From Caldimonas thermodepolymerans (GTDB taxonomy: Bacteria; Pseudomonadota; Gammaproteobacteria; Burkholderiales; Burkholderiaceae_C), in contig NZ_CP064338.1 of the NCBI RefSeq assembly GCF_015476235.1, positions 1,178,001 through 1,242,000 of the forward strand: 64,000 nt of DNA. The letters run 5' to 3'. A program made the translations under genes and the position numbers. The notes beneath the pieces are model-generated. The model saw only the letters and a list, made by a program, of their open reading frames with translations, had not been told where the DNA came from and made no database searches. Positions 8,507-18,936 of the stretch are shown here, in pieces. Within the stretch, counting starts at the first letter, position 1, and every line of letters starts with the position of its first letter.

Positions 8507-9055
8507 ATGGTGAGCGAATTCCGATTCTGCCCGTGCTGCGCGACGCCGTTGCAGTGGCTCACGCTCCCCGAGGACGGCGGCGAGCGCAAGCGCCTGCGCT
8601 GCGTGGCCTGCGGCTACACGCACTGGAACAACCCGACGCCGGTGCTGGCGGCCATCATCGAGATGCCCGAACGCGAGGGCCGCATCCTGCTGGCCCGCAA
8701 CGCGGCCTGGACCGGGCGCATGTTCGCGCTGATCACCGGCTTCATGGAGGCCGGCGAGTCGCCCGAGGACGGCATCCGGCGCGAGATCCACGAGGAAACC
8801 TCGCTGACCGTCTCGAAGCTGACACTGCAGGGGGTGTGCGACTTCCAGCGCATGAACCAGGTCATCATCACCTACCACGCGCTGGCGCACGGCGAGATCG
8901 TGCTGTCGCCGGAACTGGCCGAGTACCGGCTGTTCCGTCCCGAGGAGATCAAGTGCTGGCGCTCCGGCACGGGGGTGATGCTGGCACAGTGGCTGCGCTC
9001 GCGCGGCTACGAGCCGCAATGGATCGACGTCCCGCGCGCGGAGTCGGCAGCCTAA
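8507..9055 (+). CDS. NUDIX hydrolase with N-terminal zinc ribbon
   Basis: Hydrolyses a nucleoside diphosphate linked to another moiety; 182 residues. The N-terminus has CPCC (residues 8-11) and CVACGY, a four-cysteine zinc ribbon as in NudC-type NADH pyrophosphatases. The Nudix box is GFMEAGESPEDGIRREIHEE, which fits GX5EX7REUXEE. The protein is shorter than NudC (about 260 residues) and lacks its N-terminal domain, so NADH or mRNA-cap activity cannot be assumed. tusA follows 26 bp downstream. Confidence 0.88.
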   Translation: MVSEFRFCPCCATPLQWLTLPEDGGERKRLRCVACGYTHWNNPTPVLAAIIEMPEREGRILLARNAAWTGRMFALITGFMEAGESPEDGIRREIHEETSLTVSKLTLQGVCDFQRMNQVIITYHALAHGEIVLSPELAEYRLFRPEEIKCWRSGTGVMLAQWLRSRGYEPQWIDVPRAESAA

Positions 9056-9081
9056 AATCCTTGCGTACAAAGGACGTCCCC

Positions 9082-9309
9082 ATGGAAATCAGCAAGGAAC
9101 TCGACACCCGCGGCCTGAACTGTCCGCTGCCCATCCTCAAGACCAAGAAGGCGCTGGCCGAGATGCAGAGCGGCGAGCTGCTGAAGGTCGTCGCGACCGA
9201 CCCGGGGTCGGTGCGCGATTTCCAGGCCTTCGCCAAGCAGACCGGCAACGAGCTGGTCGAGCAGCAGACCCTGGACAAGGAATACATCCACATCCTGCGC
9301 CGCCGCTGA
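9082..9309 (+). CDS. tusA: TusA-family sulfurtransferase
   Basis: Small cytoplasmic sulfur carrier, 75 residues. Persulfide sulfur is carried on Cys14 in the family motif DTRGLNCPLPILKTKKAL. In the best-known case TusA passes sulfur from IscS towards 2-thiouridine of tRNA; other members feed sulfur oxidation or molybdenum cofactor work. AAAGGA lies 8 nt before the ATG, and a -10-like TAAAAT (9053-9058) overlaps the preceding stop codon. No other tus gene is nearby, so the specific pathway is open. Confidence 0.9.
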   Translation: MEISKELDTRGLNCPLPILKTKKALAEMQSGELLKVVATDPGSVRDFQAFAKQTGNELVEQQTLDKEYIHILRRR

Positions 9310-9410
9310 AGGCGCCCGGCGGGGCCCATTGCCCTCGCCCGGCATGTCGGACCCGTGGCCCCGTCGTGGACCCGGGCGCCGCGGGGCGGCGTGCAGCAGG
9401 CCTGGGCGGC

Positions 9411-10277
9411 TTACAGGTCCAGGCTCTTCAGGTATTCGCGGAAGCTGGCCCCCAGCTGCGGGTGCGCCAGCGCCAGCTCGACGGTGGCCTGCAGGAAGCC
9501 TTCCTTGCTGCCGCAGTCGTAGCGCGTGCCCTCATAGCGGTAGGCAAACACCTTCTCGCGACGCAGCAGCCCGGCGATGCCGTCGGTGAGCTGGATCTCG
9601 CCGCCCACGCCGCGCGGCTGGCGACGGATCTCGTCGAAGATGCCGGAGGTCAGGATGTAGCGGCCCGCCACGCCCAGGCGCGACGGCGCGGCCTCGGGGG
9701 CGGGCTTCTCGACGATTTCCTGCACGTCCACCAGCCGGTCGTTGACCTGGTGGCCGGCGACGATGCCGTAGCGGCGGGTGTGCTCCGGCGGCACTTCCTG
9801 CACCGCGATGATGGTGGCCTTCCAGTCGGCGAACTGGTCGACCATCTGCTTCATGATGGGCGGCTGGCCGACCATCAGGTCATCGGCCAGGATCACCGCG
9901 AACGGATGGCCGTTGACCAGGCGTTCGGCGCACAGCACCGCGTGTCCCAGGCCCAGCATCTTGGGCTGGCGCACGAACACGCATTCCATGTCGTCGGGCT
10001 TGATCGACTGCACGATCTTCAGCAGCTCGTGCTTGCCGGCGGCCTCGAGCTCGGTCTCCAGCTCGTAGGCCATGTCGAAATGATCCTCGATGGGACGCTT
10101 GGTGCGGCCGGTGACGAAGATCATCTCGCGGATGCCGGCCTCGTACGCTTCCTCCACCGCGTACTGGATCAGCGGCTTGTCGACGACCGGCAGCATTTCC
10201 TTCGGTTGGGCCTTGGTCGCAGGCAGGAATCGGGTGCCGAGTCCTGCCACCGGGAACACGGCCTTGGTGATATGCAT
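9411..10277 (-). CDS. galU: UTP-glucose-1-phosphate uridylyltransferase
   Basis: Makes UDP-glucose from glucose-1-phosphate and UTP, for surface polysaccharides and trehalose or osmoprotectant synthesis; 288 residues, complete. The nucleotidyltransferase signature [20 protein letters not shown] is near the N-terminus, and the catalytic-site regions [10 protein letters not shown] and VQEIVEKP are present. The ATG at 10277 has AGGAGG 8 nt upstream. It starts 41 bp after valS on the same strand, so the two are probably cotranscribed. Confidence 0.95.
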   Translation of the reverse strand: MHITKAVFPVAGLGTRFLPATKAQPKEMLPVVDKPLIQYAVEEAYEAGIREMIFVTGRTKRPIEDHFDMAYELETELEAAGKHELLKIVQSIKPDDMECVFVRQPKMLGLGHAVLCAERLVNGHPFAVILADDLMVGQPPIMKQMVDQFADWKATIIAVQEVPPEHTRRYGIVAGHQVNDRLVDVQEIVEKPAPEAAPSRLGVAGRYILTSGIFDEIRRQPRGVGGEIQLTDGIAGLLRREKVFAYRYEGTRYDCGSKEGFLQATVELALAHPQLGASFREYLKSLDL

Positions 10278-10318
10278 GGTTTTTCCTCCTGGAACTGAGC
10301 GATCCTGCCCTGCAAGCT

Positions 10319-13156
10319 TCAAGCCAGCCGGGCGAGCTGATCGCGGACCCGGGCGAGGGTAGCAGTGAAGTCGGACAGGCGCGCGCGCTCCTGTTCCACG
10401 ACGTTAGCAGGAGCGCGTGCGACAAAACTTTCGTTACCAAGCTTCGCTTGCGCTTTGGCGATTTCCGTCTCCAGGCGCTTGATTTCCTTGGCGAGGCGCT
10501 CGCGTTCGGCGGCCACGTCGATCTCCACGTGCAGTGCCAGCCGCGTCTGGCCCTGCACCGAAACGGGGGCCAGGCGGGTGGCGGCGGCAAATTCTGCTTC
10601 GTCGTGGAAGACCTTCACCTCGCTGAGCTTGGCCAGCGCCTGCAGCACCGGCGCCGCCTCGCTGACGAAGTCCGCGCCGCCGATCACGTACAGCGGCACG
10701 CGCGTGGCCGGCGACAGGTTCATCTCGCCGCGCAGGTTGCGGCAGGCGCCCACCAGCGCCTTCAGTCGCTCCATCCACGCGTCGGCCTTGGGGTCGACGC
10801 GCTCCAGCTGCGCCTTGGGGTAGGGCGCCAGCATGATGGAGTCGTCCGAATCGGGAGCCTTGCGGCCGGCCACCGGCGCGACCTTCTGCCACAGCTCCTC
10901 GGTGATGAAGGGCGCGATCGGGTGCAGCAGGCGCAGTACGGTCTCCAGCACGCGGATCAGCGTGCGGCGCGTGGCGCGCTGCTGGGCCGCATCGCCGGTC
11001 TGCAGCTGCACCTTGGCGATTTCCAGGTACCAGTCGCAGTACTGGTCCCAGACGAACTGGTAGATCGCGTTGGCGACGTTGTCGAGGCGGTATTCGGCAA
11101 AGCCCTGCTCGACCGCGGCCTCGACGCGCTGCAGCTCGCTGGTGATCCAGCGGTCCGCCGGGCTGAAGCTCAGGTAGCCGTGGAACGGTCCGCCGACGGC
11201 GCATTCTTCCTTGGTGTGCTCCTTCAGGCCGCAGTCCTGCCCCTCGCAGTTCATCAGCACGAAGCGGGTGGCGTTCCAGAGCTTGTTGCAGAAGTTGCGG
11301 TAGCCCTCGCAGCGCTTGCTGTCGAAGTTGATGTTGCGGCCCAGCGTGGCCAGCGCCGCGAAGGTGAAGCGCAGCGCGTCGGCGCCGTAGCCGGGGATGC
11401 CGTCGGGGAATTCCTTCTTCGTCGCCTCGCGCACCTTGGGCGCGGTCTCGGGCTTGCGCAGGCCGGTGGTGCGCTTTTCCAGCAGCGGCTCGAGCGCGAT
11501 GCCGTCGATGAGGTCCACCGGGTCGAGCACGTTGCCCTCGGACTTGCTCATCTTCTTGCCCTGCGAGTCGCGCACCAGGCCGTGGATGTAGACGTGGCGG
11601 AACGGCACCTTGCCGGTGAAGTGCACCGTCATCATGATCATCCGGGCGACCCAGAAGAAGATGATGTCGAAGCCGGTGACCAGCACCGAGGAGGGCAGGA
11701 ACAGGTCCAGCTCCTTGGTCTGCGCGGGCCAGCCCAGCGTCGAGAACGGCACCAGCGCCGAGGAATACCAGGTGTCGAGCACGTCCTCGTCGCGGGTCAG
11801 CTCGCCGGTGTAGCCGGCCGCCTGCGCCTTGGCGCGCGCTTCCTCCTCGCTGCGGGCGACGAACATCTCGCCGTTCGTGCCGTACCAGGCCGGGATCTGG
11901 TGGCCCCACCAGAGCTGGCGCGAGATGCACCAGTCCTGGATGTTCTTCATCCACTGGTTGTAGGTGTTGACCCACTGCTCGGGCACGAACTTCACCGAGC
12001 CGTTCTCGACCACCTCGATGGCCTTCTGGGCGATGGACTTGCCGTCCGGGCCCGGCTTGGTCATCGCGACGAACCATTGGTCGGTCAGCATGGGCTCGAC
12101 GATCTGGCCGGTGCGCGCGCAGCGCGGCACCATCAGCTTGTGCTTCTTCACCTCGACCAGCAGGCCCTGGGCCTCCAGGTCGGCGACCACCTTCTTGCGC
12201 GCGTCGAAACGGTCCAGGCCGCGGTAGGCCTCGGGCACCTCGTCGTTGGTCTTCGCGTCCAGCGTGAAGATGCTGATCATCGGCAGGCCGTGGCGCTGGC
12301 CGACCGCGTAGTCGTTGAAGTCGTGCGCCGGCGTGACCTTCACGACGCCGGTGCCGAACTCGCGGTCCACGTACTCGTCGGCGATCACGGGGATGGTGCG
12401 GCCGGTCAGCGGCAGCTGCACCTGCTTGCCGATGAAGCGCTGGTAGCGCTCGTCTTCGGGGTGCACCATCACCGCGGTGTCGCCGAGCATGGTCTCGGGA
12501 CGGGTGGTCGCGACCACCAGCTCGCCCGAGCCGTCGGCCAGCGGGTAGCGGATGTGCCACAGCGAGCCGTCCTCCTCCTCGCTCTCGACCTCCAGGTCGG
12601 AGACGGCGGACTTCAGCACCGGGTCCCAGTTGACCAGGCGCTTGCCACGGTAGATCAGGCCCTGTTCATACAGCTGCACGAAGGTGTCGGTGACGACCTT
12701 GGACAGCTTCTCGTCCATCGTGAAGTATTCGTGGTCCCAGGCCACCGACGCGCCCAGGCGGCGGATCTGCTGGGTGATGGTCGAGCCGGACTGTTCCTTC
12801 CACTCCCAGACCTTGGCGACGAAGTTCTTGCGGCCCAGGTCGTGGCGCGAGACGCCCTGCGCCTGCAGCTGGCGCTCGACGACGATCTGCGTCGCGATGC
12901 CGGCGTGGTCGGTGCCCGGCACCCACAGGGTGTTGAACCCGCGCATGCGGTGGTAGCGCGTCAGCGAGTCCATCACGGTCTGGTTGAACGCGTGGCCCAT
13001 GTGCAGCGTGCCGGTCACGTTGGGCGGCGGCAGCTGGATGGCGAACGAGGGACGGGTCTCGTCGAGCGTCGGCTCGTACAGCCGGCGGCGCTCCCATTCG
13101 GGGCCCCACTTCGCTTCGATGGCTTTCGGTTCAAAGGACTTCGCGAGTTCGGACAT
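10319..13156 (-). CDS. valS: Valyl-tRNA synthetase
   Basis: Class I aminoacyl-tRNA synthetase that charges tRNA-Val; 945 residues, full length. The HIGH-type motif is in [15 protein letters not shown] near residue 50, and KMSKS is in [10 protein letters not shown]. The editing domain (CP1) lies between, with [15 protein letters not shown]-terminal coiled-coil arm is visible at the end ([26 protein letters not shown] region). The start [10 protein letters not shown] fits the family. A -10-like TAAAAT on the minus strand (13237-13232) lies 75 bp upstream. galU follows. Confidence 0.97.
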   Translation of the reverse strand: MSELAKSFEPKAIEAKWGPEWERRRLYEPTLDETRPSFAIQLPPPNVTGTLHMGHAFNQTVMDSLTRYHRMRGFNTLWVPGTDHAGIATQIVVERQLQAQGVSRHDLGRKNFVAKVWEWKEQSGSTITQQIRRLGASVAWDHEYFTMDEKLSKVVTDTFVQLYEQGLIYRGKRLVNWDPVLKSAVSDLEVESEEEDGSLWHIRYPLADGSGELVVATTRPETMLGDTAVMVHPEDERYQRFIGKQVQLPLTGRTIPVIADEYVDREFGTGVVKVTPAHDFNDYAVGQRHGLPMISIFTLDAKTNDEVPEAYRGLDRFDARKKVVADLEAQGLLVEVKKHKLMVPRCARTGQIVEPMLTDQWFVAMTKPGPDGKSIAQKAIEVVENGSVKFVPEQWVNTYNQWMKNIQDWCISRQLWWGHQIPAWYGTNGEMFVARSEEEARAKAQAAGYTGELTRDEDVLDTWYSSALVPFSTLGWPAQTKELDLFLPSSVLVTGFDIIFFWVARMIMMTVHFTGKVPFRHVYIHGLVRDSQGKKMSKSEGNVLDPVDLIDGIALEPLLEKRTTGLRKPETAPKVREATKKEFPDGIPGYGADALRFTFAALATLGRNINFDSKRCEGYRNFCNKLWNATRFVLMNCEGQDCGLKEHTKEECAVGGPFHGYLSFSPADRWITSELQRVEAAVEQGFAEYRLDNVANAIYQFVWDQYCDWYLEIAKVQLQTGDAAQQRATRRTLIRVLETVLRLLHPIAPFITEELWQKVAPVAGRKAPDSDDSIMLAPYPKAQLERVDPKADAWMERLKALVGACRNLRGEMNLSPATRVPLYVIGGADFVSEAAPVLQALAKLSEVKVFHDEAEFAAATRLAPVSVQGQTRLALHVEIDVAAERERLAKEIKRLETEIAKAQAKLGNESFVARAPANVVEQERARLSDFTATLARVRDQLARLA

Positions 13157-13246
13157 GGTGCCGGGGATGGATGGATGTGCGAATGACGAACGGCGGCGTT
13201 CCACGAGGACGCCGCCGTCTGGAATGCCGCAATTTTAGGCGTCCCG

Positions 13247-15994
13247 TCAACCCCGCGCTTCGTCGAACAGCCGGCAGCGCCGCAGCAGGGCCTTTTCGGC
13301 CTCCAGCACCAGCATCAGCGCCACCCCCGCGGCGATGATCACCAGGCCGTCGACGAAGGGCACCGGGGCGCTGGCGAACCAGCGCTGCATGGTCGGGGCG
13401 TAGGTGAACGCCAGCTGCGCGACCACCACGACCACCAGGGCGATCAGCACCGCCGGGGTGCCGAGCACGCCCTGCCAGGTCAGCGACCCGCCGTGGAGGT
13501 AGCGCACGTTGAACAGGTAGAAGATCTCGAACACCACCAGGGTGTTGACCACCATCGTGCGGGCCTGCTCGAGCGAGTGGCCGCGCCAGCCGGCGTAGCC
13601 GAAGATGCCCAGCACGCCGATCACGAACAGCACCGCGACGAAGATGCAGCGCCAGACCATGAACGGCGACAGCAGCGCGGCGTCGCGCGGCCGCGGCGCG
13701 CGGGCCATCACCCCCGGCTCGGCCGGCTCGAAGGCCAGCGCCAGGCCCAGCGTGACGGTCAGGATCAGGTTGATCCAGAGGATCTGCGCCGGCGTCATCG
13801 GCAGCGTCAGGCCGAGCAGCAGCGCGACGATGATGGCCAGCACCTCGCCGCCGTTGGTCGGCACGGTCCAGGCGATGACCTTGCGGATGTTGTCGAACAC
13901 GACGCGGCCCTCGTGCACCGCGTCGACGATGGAGCGGAAGTTGTCGTCCAGCAGCACCATCTCGGCGGCTTCCTTGGCCGCCTCGGTGCCCTTGCGGCCC
14001 ATCGCGACGCCGACGTCGGCCTGCTTGAGCGCCGGCGCGTCGTTGACCCCGTCGCCGGTCATCGCGACCACGTGGCCCTGCGCCTGCAGCGCGCGCACGA
14101 TGCGCAGCTTGTGCTCGGGGCTGGTACGGGCGAACACGGTGGTCTCGCGCACCACGTCGCGCAGCTCCTCGTCGCTCAGCGCGTCGACCTGGGCCCCGGT
14201 GCGCACCGTGGGATCGGGCGCCAGCTGCAGCTGCCTGGCGATCGCCGCGGCGGTCTGCGCGTGGTCGCCGGTGATCATCTTGACGTCGATGCGGGCGCTG
14301 CGGCATTCGGCCACCGCGGCGACGGCTTCCTCGCGCGGCGGGTCGATGAAGCCGGCCGCCCCCAGCCAGGTCAGCCCGTGCACCACGTCGAAGTCCAGCG
14401 CGGCGGGCGCCTCAGCGAGCCGCTTCATCGCAAAGCCGAGCACGCGCTCGCCGTGGGCGGCGCAGCCCTCGATGCGCGCGCTCCACGCCCCCGGGTCGAA
14501 GGCGGTCTCGCCGTGGTCGCAGAGCTGCACGCTGCACATCGACATCACGGTCTCGGGCGCGCCCTTGACATACAGCACCGCGCCGCCGTCGGGGTGGCGG
14601 TGCAGCGTGGCCATGTAGCGGTGCTGGGCGTCGAACGGGATCTCGTCGAGCCGGCCGGCCTCGCCGCGCAGCGCGCCGGGCTCTTCCTCGGCCTTGATCG
14701 CCAGCGCCAGCAGCGCGCCTTCCATCGGGTCGCCGTCCACCTGCCACTGCCCGCCGGCCTCGCGCAGCATCGCGTCGTTGCACAGCGCGCCGGCACGCAC
14801 CAGCTCGCGCGCGGTGGCCGGCAGCGCCCCGGGCGGCACCGGCTCGCCACTGGCGCGGGTCCACCCGCCGACGGGGGCGTAGCCGGCGCCGCCGATCTCC
14901 AGCTCGTGGTCGTCGACCAGCAGGCGGCGCACCATCATCTCGTTGCGCGTGAGCGTGCCGGTCTTGTCCGAGCAGATCACCGAGGTGGCGCCCAGCGTCT
15001 CGACCGCGGGCAGGCGGCGGATCACCGCGTTGCGCGCGGCCATGCGCTGCACGCCGATCGCCAGCGTGATGCTGATGACCGCAGGCAGTCCTTCGGGCAC
15101 CACGCCGACGGCCAGCGACACCACCACCATCAGCGCGTCCAGCCAGCCGTAGTCGCGCACCAGCACCGCGTACAGGTACAGCAGCGCCGCGGCGCCGATG
15201 GAGAGCCAGGTGAAGCGCGCGCCGAAGCGGTTGACCTGCTGCAGCAGCGGGGTCGTGAGGGTGTCGATGTGGCGCAGCATCGCGCTGATGCGGCCGATCT
15301 CGGTGGCGCCGCCGGTGGCGACCACGACGCCCGCGCCCTGGCCGGCCGTCACCAGGCTGCCCGAGTAGGCCATGCAGCGCCGGTCGCCCAGGGCCGCGTC
15401 GGGGGCCACCGGATGCTCGGCCTTGCCGGCGGCCACCGATTCGCCGGTCAGCAGCGCCTCGTCGATCAGCAGGTTGCGCGCCTTGATCAGCCGCAGGTCG
15501 GCCGGGACCCGGTCGCCCGCCTCGAGCAGTACCACGTCGCCCGGCACCAGTTCGTGCGCCGGCACCGCGGTGCGGCGGCCGTCGCGCAGCACCTGGGCCT
15601 GCGGCGAGATCAGGCTGCGGATCGCGGCCAGTGCCTGCTCGGCCTTGCCTTCCTGCAGGAAGCCCACGATCGCGTTGACCGTGACCACCGCGACGATCAC
15701 GGTGGCGTCGATCCAGTGGCCCATGATCGCCGCCGCCACCGCGGCGGTGAGCAGGAAGTAGATCAGGGTGTTGTGGAACTGCGCCAGGAAGCGGCGCAGC
15801 GGGTGCGGGCGGGGCGGCTCGGGCAGGCGGTTGGGGCCGTGCTGCTGCAGGCGCCGCTGCGCCTCGGGGACGTCGAGGCCGTCGGGGCTGGTCCGGTGCG
15901 CGTCCAGCACCTCGTGCACCGGGCGGTGGTGCCAGTCCTGGCGGGTCGTCCCGGCGGGACGGCGGGCATCGGCGGGGGTGGGGGTCAGGGACAT
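13247..15994 (-). CDS. Type II cation-translocating P-type ATPase
   Basis: ATP-driven cation pump of the SERCA/PMA1-like class, 915 residues, inner membrane. In order: N-terminal cation-ATPase domain (about 20-60), actuator TGES at 183-186, M4 motif VPEGLP at 299-304, phosphorylation site CSDKTGTLT with Asp343, the nucleotide domain, TGDGVNDAPALKQADVG, then C-terminal helices with INLILTVTLGLALAFEP. That sequence in M6 lacks the acidic residues of classic Ca2+ pumps, so the ion (Ca2+, Mg2+, K+, Na+ or H+) is not assigned. The ATG at 15994 is preceded by AGGAG. It is co-directional with guaC before it and valS after it. Confidence 0.88.
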   Translation of the reverse strand: MSLTPTPADARRPAGTTRQDWHHRPVHEVLDAHRTSPDGLDVPEAQRRLQQHGPNRLPEPPRPHPLRRFLAQFHNTLIYFLLTAAVAAAIMGHWIDATVIVAVVTVNAIVGFLQEGKAEQALAAIRSLISPQAQVLRDGRRTAVPAHELVPGDVVLLEAGDRVPADLRLIKARNLLIDEALLTGESVAAGKAEHPVAPDAALGDRRCMAYSGSLVTAGQGAGVVVATGGATEIGRISAMLRHIDTLTTPLLQQVNRFGARFTWLSIGAAALLYLYAVLVRDYGWLDALMVVVSLAVGVVPEGLPAVISITLAIGVQRMAARNAVIRRLPAVETLGATSVICSDKTGTLTRNEMMVRRLLVDDHELEIGGAGYAPVGGWTRASGEPVPPGALPATARELVRAGALCNDAMLREAGGQWQVDGDPMEGALLALAIKAEEEPGALRGEAGRLDEIPFDAQHRYMATLHRHPDGGAVLYVKGAPETVMSMCSVQLCDHGETAFDPGAWSARIEGCAAHGERVLGFAMKRLAEAPAALDFDVVHGLTWLGAAGFIDPPREEAVAAVAECRSARIDVKMITGDHAQTAAAIARQLQLAPDPTVRTGAQVDALSDEELRDVVRETTVFARTSPEHKLRIVRALQAQGHVVAMTGDGVNDAPALKQADVGVAMGRKGTEAAKEAAEMVLLDDNFRSIVDAVHEGRVVFDNIRKVIAWTVPTNGGEVLAIIVALLLGLTLPMTPAQILWINLILTVTLGLALAFEPAEPGVMARAPRPRDAALLSPFMVWRCIFVAVLFVIGVLGIFGYAGWRGHSLEQARTMVVNTLVVFEIFYLFNVRYLHGGSLTWQGVLGTPAVLIALVVVVVAQLAFTYAPTMQRWFASAPVPFVDGLVIIAAGVALMLVLEAEKALLRRCRLFDEARG

Positions 15995-16087
15995 CCCGGG
16001 CAGCTCCTGCGTGTCTGGGCCCCCGAAGTGTGCAGGAAGCACGCCGCTTTGCCGACCGCCGGCCCGCCGCCCGGGACTTTGCTTGAC

Positions 16088-17065
16088 TTACATCAACAGG
16101 TGTTCGCCGGCGTTGTCGCCGCCGAGGATCACGTAGTTGACCTTGCGGATGTCGGCGAGCACCCGGCCGCCGGCGTAGCTGATCGAGCTCTGCAGGTCTT
16201 CCTGCATCTCGCGCAGCGTGTCGGCCAGCCGGCCCTTGATCGGCTCGAGGATGCGCTTGCCCTCGACGTGCTTGTACTCGCCCTTGTTGAAGTCGCTGGC
16301 CGAGCCGTAGTACTCCTTGTACAGCTTGCCGTCGACCTCGACCGTGCGGCCGGGCGATTCCTCGTGGCCGGCGAACAGCGAGCCGATCATCACCATGGTC
16401 GCGCCGAAGCGCACGCTCTTGGCGATGTCGCCATGCTCGCGGATGCCGCCGTCGGCGATGATGGGCTTGGTCGCCACGCGGGCGCACCACTTGAGCGCCG
16501 AGAGCTGCCAGCCGCCGGTGCCGAAGCCGGTCTTCAGGCGGGTGATGCAGACCTTGCCCGGGCCGATGCCGACCTTGGTCGCGTCCGCGCCCCAGTTCTC
16601 CAGGTCGATCACGCCTTCGGGCGTGCCCACGTTGCCGGCGATCACGAAGGTGTCGGGCAGCTTCTGCTTGATGTGGGCGATCATCTTCTGCACGCTGTCG
16701 GCGTGGCCGTGGGCGATGTCGATGGTGATGTAGTCCGCGCCCACGCCCTCGGCCGCCAGGCGGTCGATCACGGCATAGTCGTGCGGCTTGACGCCCGAGC
16801 TGATCGAGACGAACAGCCCCTGCTCGCGCATGCGCTTCGCGAACGCGAGGTTGTCGACCTCGAAGCGGTGCATCACGTAGAAATAGCCGTTGGCGGCGAG
16901 CCACTCGCAGATGGACTCGTCCACCACCGTCTTCATGTTGGCCGGCACGACCGGCAGCTTGAAGCGGCGGCCGCCAAATTCCACCGAGGGGTCGCATTCG
17001 CTGCGGCTTTCCACGCGGCACTTGCGCGGCAACAGCAGGATGTTGTCGTAGTCGAAGATTTCCAT
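16088..17065 (-). CDS. guaC: GMP reductase
   Basis: NADPH-dependent reductive deamination of GMP to IMP in purine salvage; 325 residues. TIM barrel of the IMPDH/GMPR family without CBS domains. The catalytic loop [17 protein letters not shown] places the active-site cysteine at C173. The phosphate-binding [20 protein letters not shown] follows, then [12 protein letters not shown]. The length matches the shorter GuaC group. A TAGAAT -10-like element lies on the minus strand at 17239-17234. Salvage fits functionally with the nucleobase importer at the left edge, although the two are unlinked. Confidence 0.94.
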   Translation of the reverse strand: MEIFDYDNILLLPRKCRVESRSECDPSVEFGGRRFKLPVVPANMKTVVDESICEWLAANGYFYVMHRFEVDNLAFAKRMREQGLFVSISSGVKPHDYAVIDRLAAEGVGADYITIDIAHGHADSVQKMIAHIKQKLPDTFVIAGNVGTPEGVIDLENWGADATKVGIGPGKVCITRLKTGFGTGGWQLSALKWCARVATKPIIADGGIREHGDIAKSVRFGATMVMIGSLFAGHEESPGRTVEVDGKLYKEYYGSASDFNKGEYKHVEGKRILEPIKGRLADTLREMQEDLQSSISYAGGRVLADIRKVNYVILGGDNAGEHLLM

Positions 17066-17342
17066 GGTTCCAGGCTCCGTTGCAGTCCGTCCAGGAAGCG
17101 GTGGGACGGGATCACGGGGTGGCGCGTTGAAGCAGTGCGCGACCCAATGGCTGCGAGCGCTTGACTTGGTGGAACCGGCGTCGCGGGGAAGGGGGTGCGA
17201 GGGCCGGACACCAAAATTTGGGCCCGGTGGCGCATTCTAGCCGGTCGGGCAAGACCGGGCCGGACGTCCGACAATGCCCGCAGCGCGGGCCACGCGATGC
17301 GAGACTGTGGCCCCGCCGACACCGACATCCCCGTACATCCCG

Positions 17343-18755
17343 ATGCCCCTGGATCCCGCGACCCGACGCGCGCTGCCCTGGCTGGTGGCCGTGGCCCTGT
17401 TCATGCAGACGCTGGACGGCACCATCCTGAACACCGCGCTGCCCAGCATGGCCCACGACCTGGGCGAGAGCCCGCTGCGCATGCAGTCGGTGGTGATCGC
17501 CTACATGCTCACGGTGGCACTGCTGATCCCGGCCTCGGGCTGGCTGGCCGACCGCTTCGGCACCCGCCGCGCCTTCCTGGCCGCGATCGCGCTGTTCAGC
17601 CTGGGCTCGCTGCTGTGCGCGCTGTCGCCCTCGCTGCCGCTGCTGGTGACGGCGCGGGTGGTGCAGGGCGTGGGCGGCGCGCTGCTGATGCCGGTGGGTC
17701 GGCTGGCCATCCTGCGCGGCTTCCCGCGCGAGGAGCTGCTCAAGGTGATGACCTTCGTGACGCTGCCCGGGCTGCTCGGGCCGCTGATCGGGCCGACGCT
17801 GGGCGGCTGGTTGACCGAGGGCGCGAGCTGGCACTGGGTGTTCCTGATCAACCTGCCGGTCGGGCTGGCCGGGCTGATCGCCGCGCGCCGCTACATGCCC
17901 GACCTGCGGCCGGACGCGGTGAGCCGCTTCGACCTGGGCGGCTTCGTGCTGTTCTCGTGCGGGCTGGTGCTGGTGACGCTGGCACTGCAGGGACTGGGCG
18001 AGCATGCGATCGGCCGCGCGGTGGCCCTGTGGATGCTGGTGGCCGGGCTGGCGGCGATGGTGGGCTACTGGCTGCACGCGGCACGCACCGAGCACCCGCT
18101 GTTCAGCCTGGCGCTGTTCCGCATCCCGACCTTCGCGATCGGCATCGCCGGCAACCTGTTCTCGCGCCTGGGCACCGGGGCGATGCCCTTCCTGCTGCCG
18201 CTGTTCCTGCAGGTGGGGCTGGGCTACTCGCCGTCGCATGCGGGCATGAGCCTGATCCCGATGGCCGCGGGCATGATGCTGTGCAAGCTGTTCGCCGAGC
18301 GCGTCATCGAGCGCCTGGGCTACCGCACGGTGCTGGTGGGCAACACGGTCGCGCTCGGGGTGATGATCGCCGCCTTCGCGCTGGTCAAGCCGGACACCCC
18401 CTACGGCCTGCTGCTGGCGATGCTGGCCGTCTTCGGCGTCATCAACTCGCTGCAGTTCACCGCGATGAACACGCTCACGCTCGGCGACCTGGGTCCGGAC
18501 ACCGCCAGCGGCGGCAACAGCCTGCTGTCGGTGGTGATGCAGCTGTCGATGAGCCTGGGCGTGGCCGTGGCCGCGGCGCTGCTGTCGGTGTTCAGCGGCG
18601 TGACGTTCAACGCCGGCGGCGACGCCGTGCTGGGCAGCTTCCACGCGACCTTCGTCGGGGTGGGGCTGATCTCGGTGCTGGCCGCCTGCATCTTCCTGCA
18701 GCTCGGCCGCCGCGAAGGGCCCGCGGCGCCGGGCACGGTGGTCGACGAGGGCTGA
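17343..18755 (+). CDS. mdtD: MFS multidrug transporter, MdtD-like (DHA2 family)
   Basis: Drug/proton antiporter family, 470 residues, about 14 membrane helices. It closely follows the pattern of enterobacterial MdtD: FMQTLDGTILNTALPSMAHDLGESPLRMQ at the start, ASGWLADRFGTRR in loop 2-3, ARVVQGVGGALLMPVGRL, and MNTLTLGDLGPDTASGGNSLLSVVMQLSMSLGV late. The ATG at 17343 is chosen as the family start. Unlike in enterobacteria, no mdtABC pump is next to it. Divergent from guaC across 277 bp. Confidence 0.85.
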   Translation: MPLDPATRRALPWLVAVALFMQTLDGTILNTALPSMAHDLGESPLRMQSVVIAYMLTVALLIPASGWLADRFGTRRAFLAAIALFSLGSLLCALSPSLPLLVTARVVQGVGGALLMPVGRLAILRGFPREELLKVMTFVTLPGLLGPLIGPTLGGWLTEGASWHWVFLINLPVGLAGLIAARRYMPDLRPDAVSRFDLGGFVLFSCGLVLVTLALQGLGEHAIGRAVALWMLVAGLAAMVGYWLHAARTEHPLFSLALFRIPTFAIGIAGNLFSRLGTGAMPFLLPLFLQVGLGYSPSHAGMSLIPMAAGMMLCKLFAERVIERLGYRTVLVGNTVALGVMIAAFALVKPDTPYGLLLAMLAVFGVINSLQFTAMNTLTLGDLGPDTASGGNSLLSVVMQLSMSLGVAVAAALLSVFSGVTFNAGGDAVLGSFHATFVGVGLISVLAACIFLQLGRREGPAAPGTVVDEG

Positions 18756-18757
18756 AC

Positions 18758-18782
18758 GGCCGGCCCCGCGCCGGGGCCGGCC
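18758..18782 (+). terminator. Perfect 11-bp hairpin after mdtD, possible terminator
   Basis: Two nucleotides after the mdtD stop sits a perfect inverted repeat: an 11-bp stem of only G and C (GGCCGGCCCCG and its complement) with a 3-nt loop. No T-run follows, so it is not a textbook intrinsic terminator. It could act with Rho or protect the 3' end. Confidence 0.4.
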
Positions 18783-18936
18783 GCGTTGACGGCCGCCGGT
18801 GCCCGCGCCTAAAGTGGCCGCGTCTTCGCGCACCGCACGCCCGCATGCCCGCTGCCTGGCCGCCATCGGATGCACGACCCGCCGGCTGGCCGGCGAGGCG
18901 GGACGGTGCCGCGTCCGGGCGACGGGGCGGGGCCGC

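Noticed and set aside
13493-17164. Plus-strand open frame of over 1,200 codons opposite guaC and the P-type ATPase
   Set aside because: It is antisense to two well-conserved genes, is rich in His/Arg/Ala/Gly as expected from GC bias, and has no family motif.
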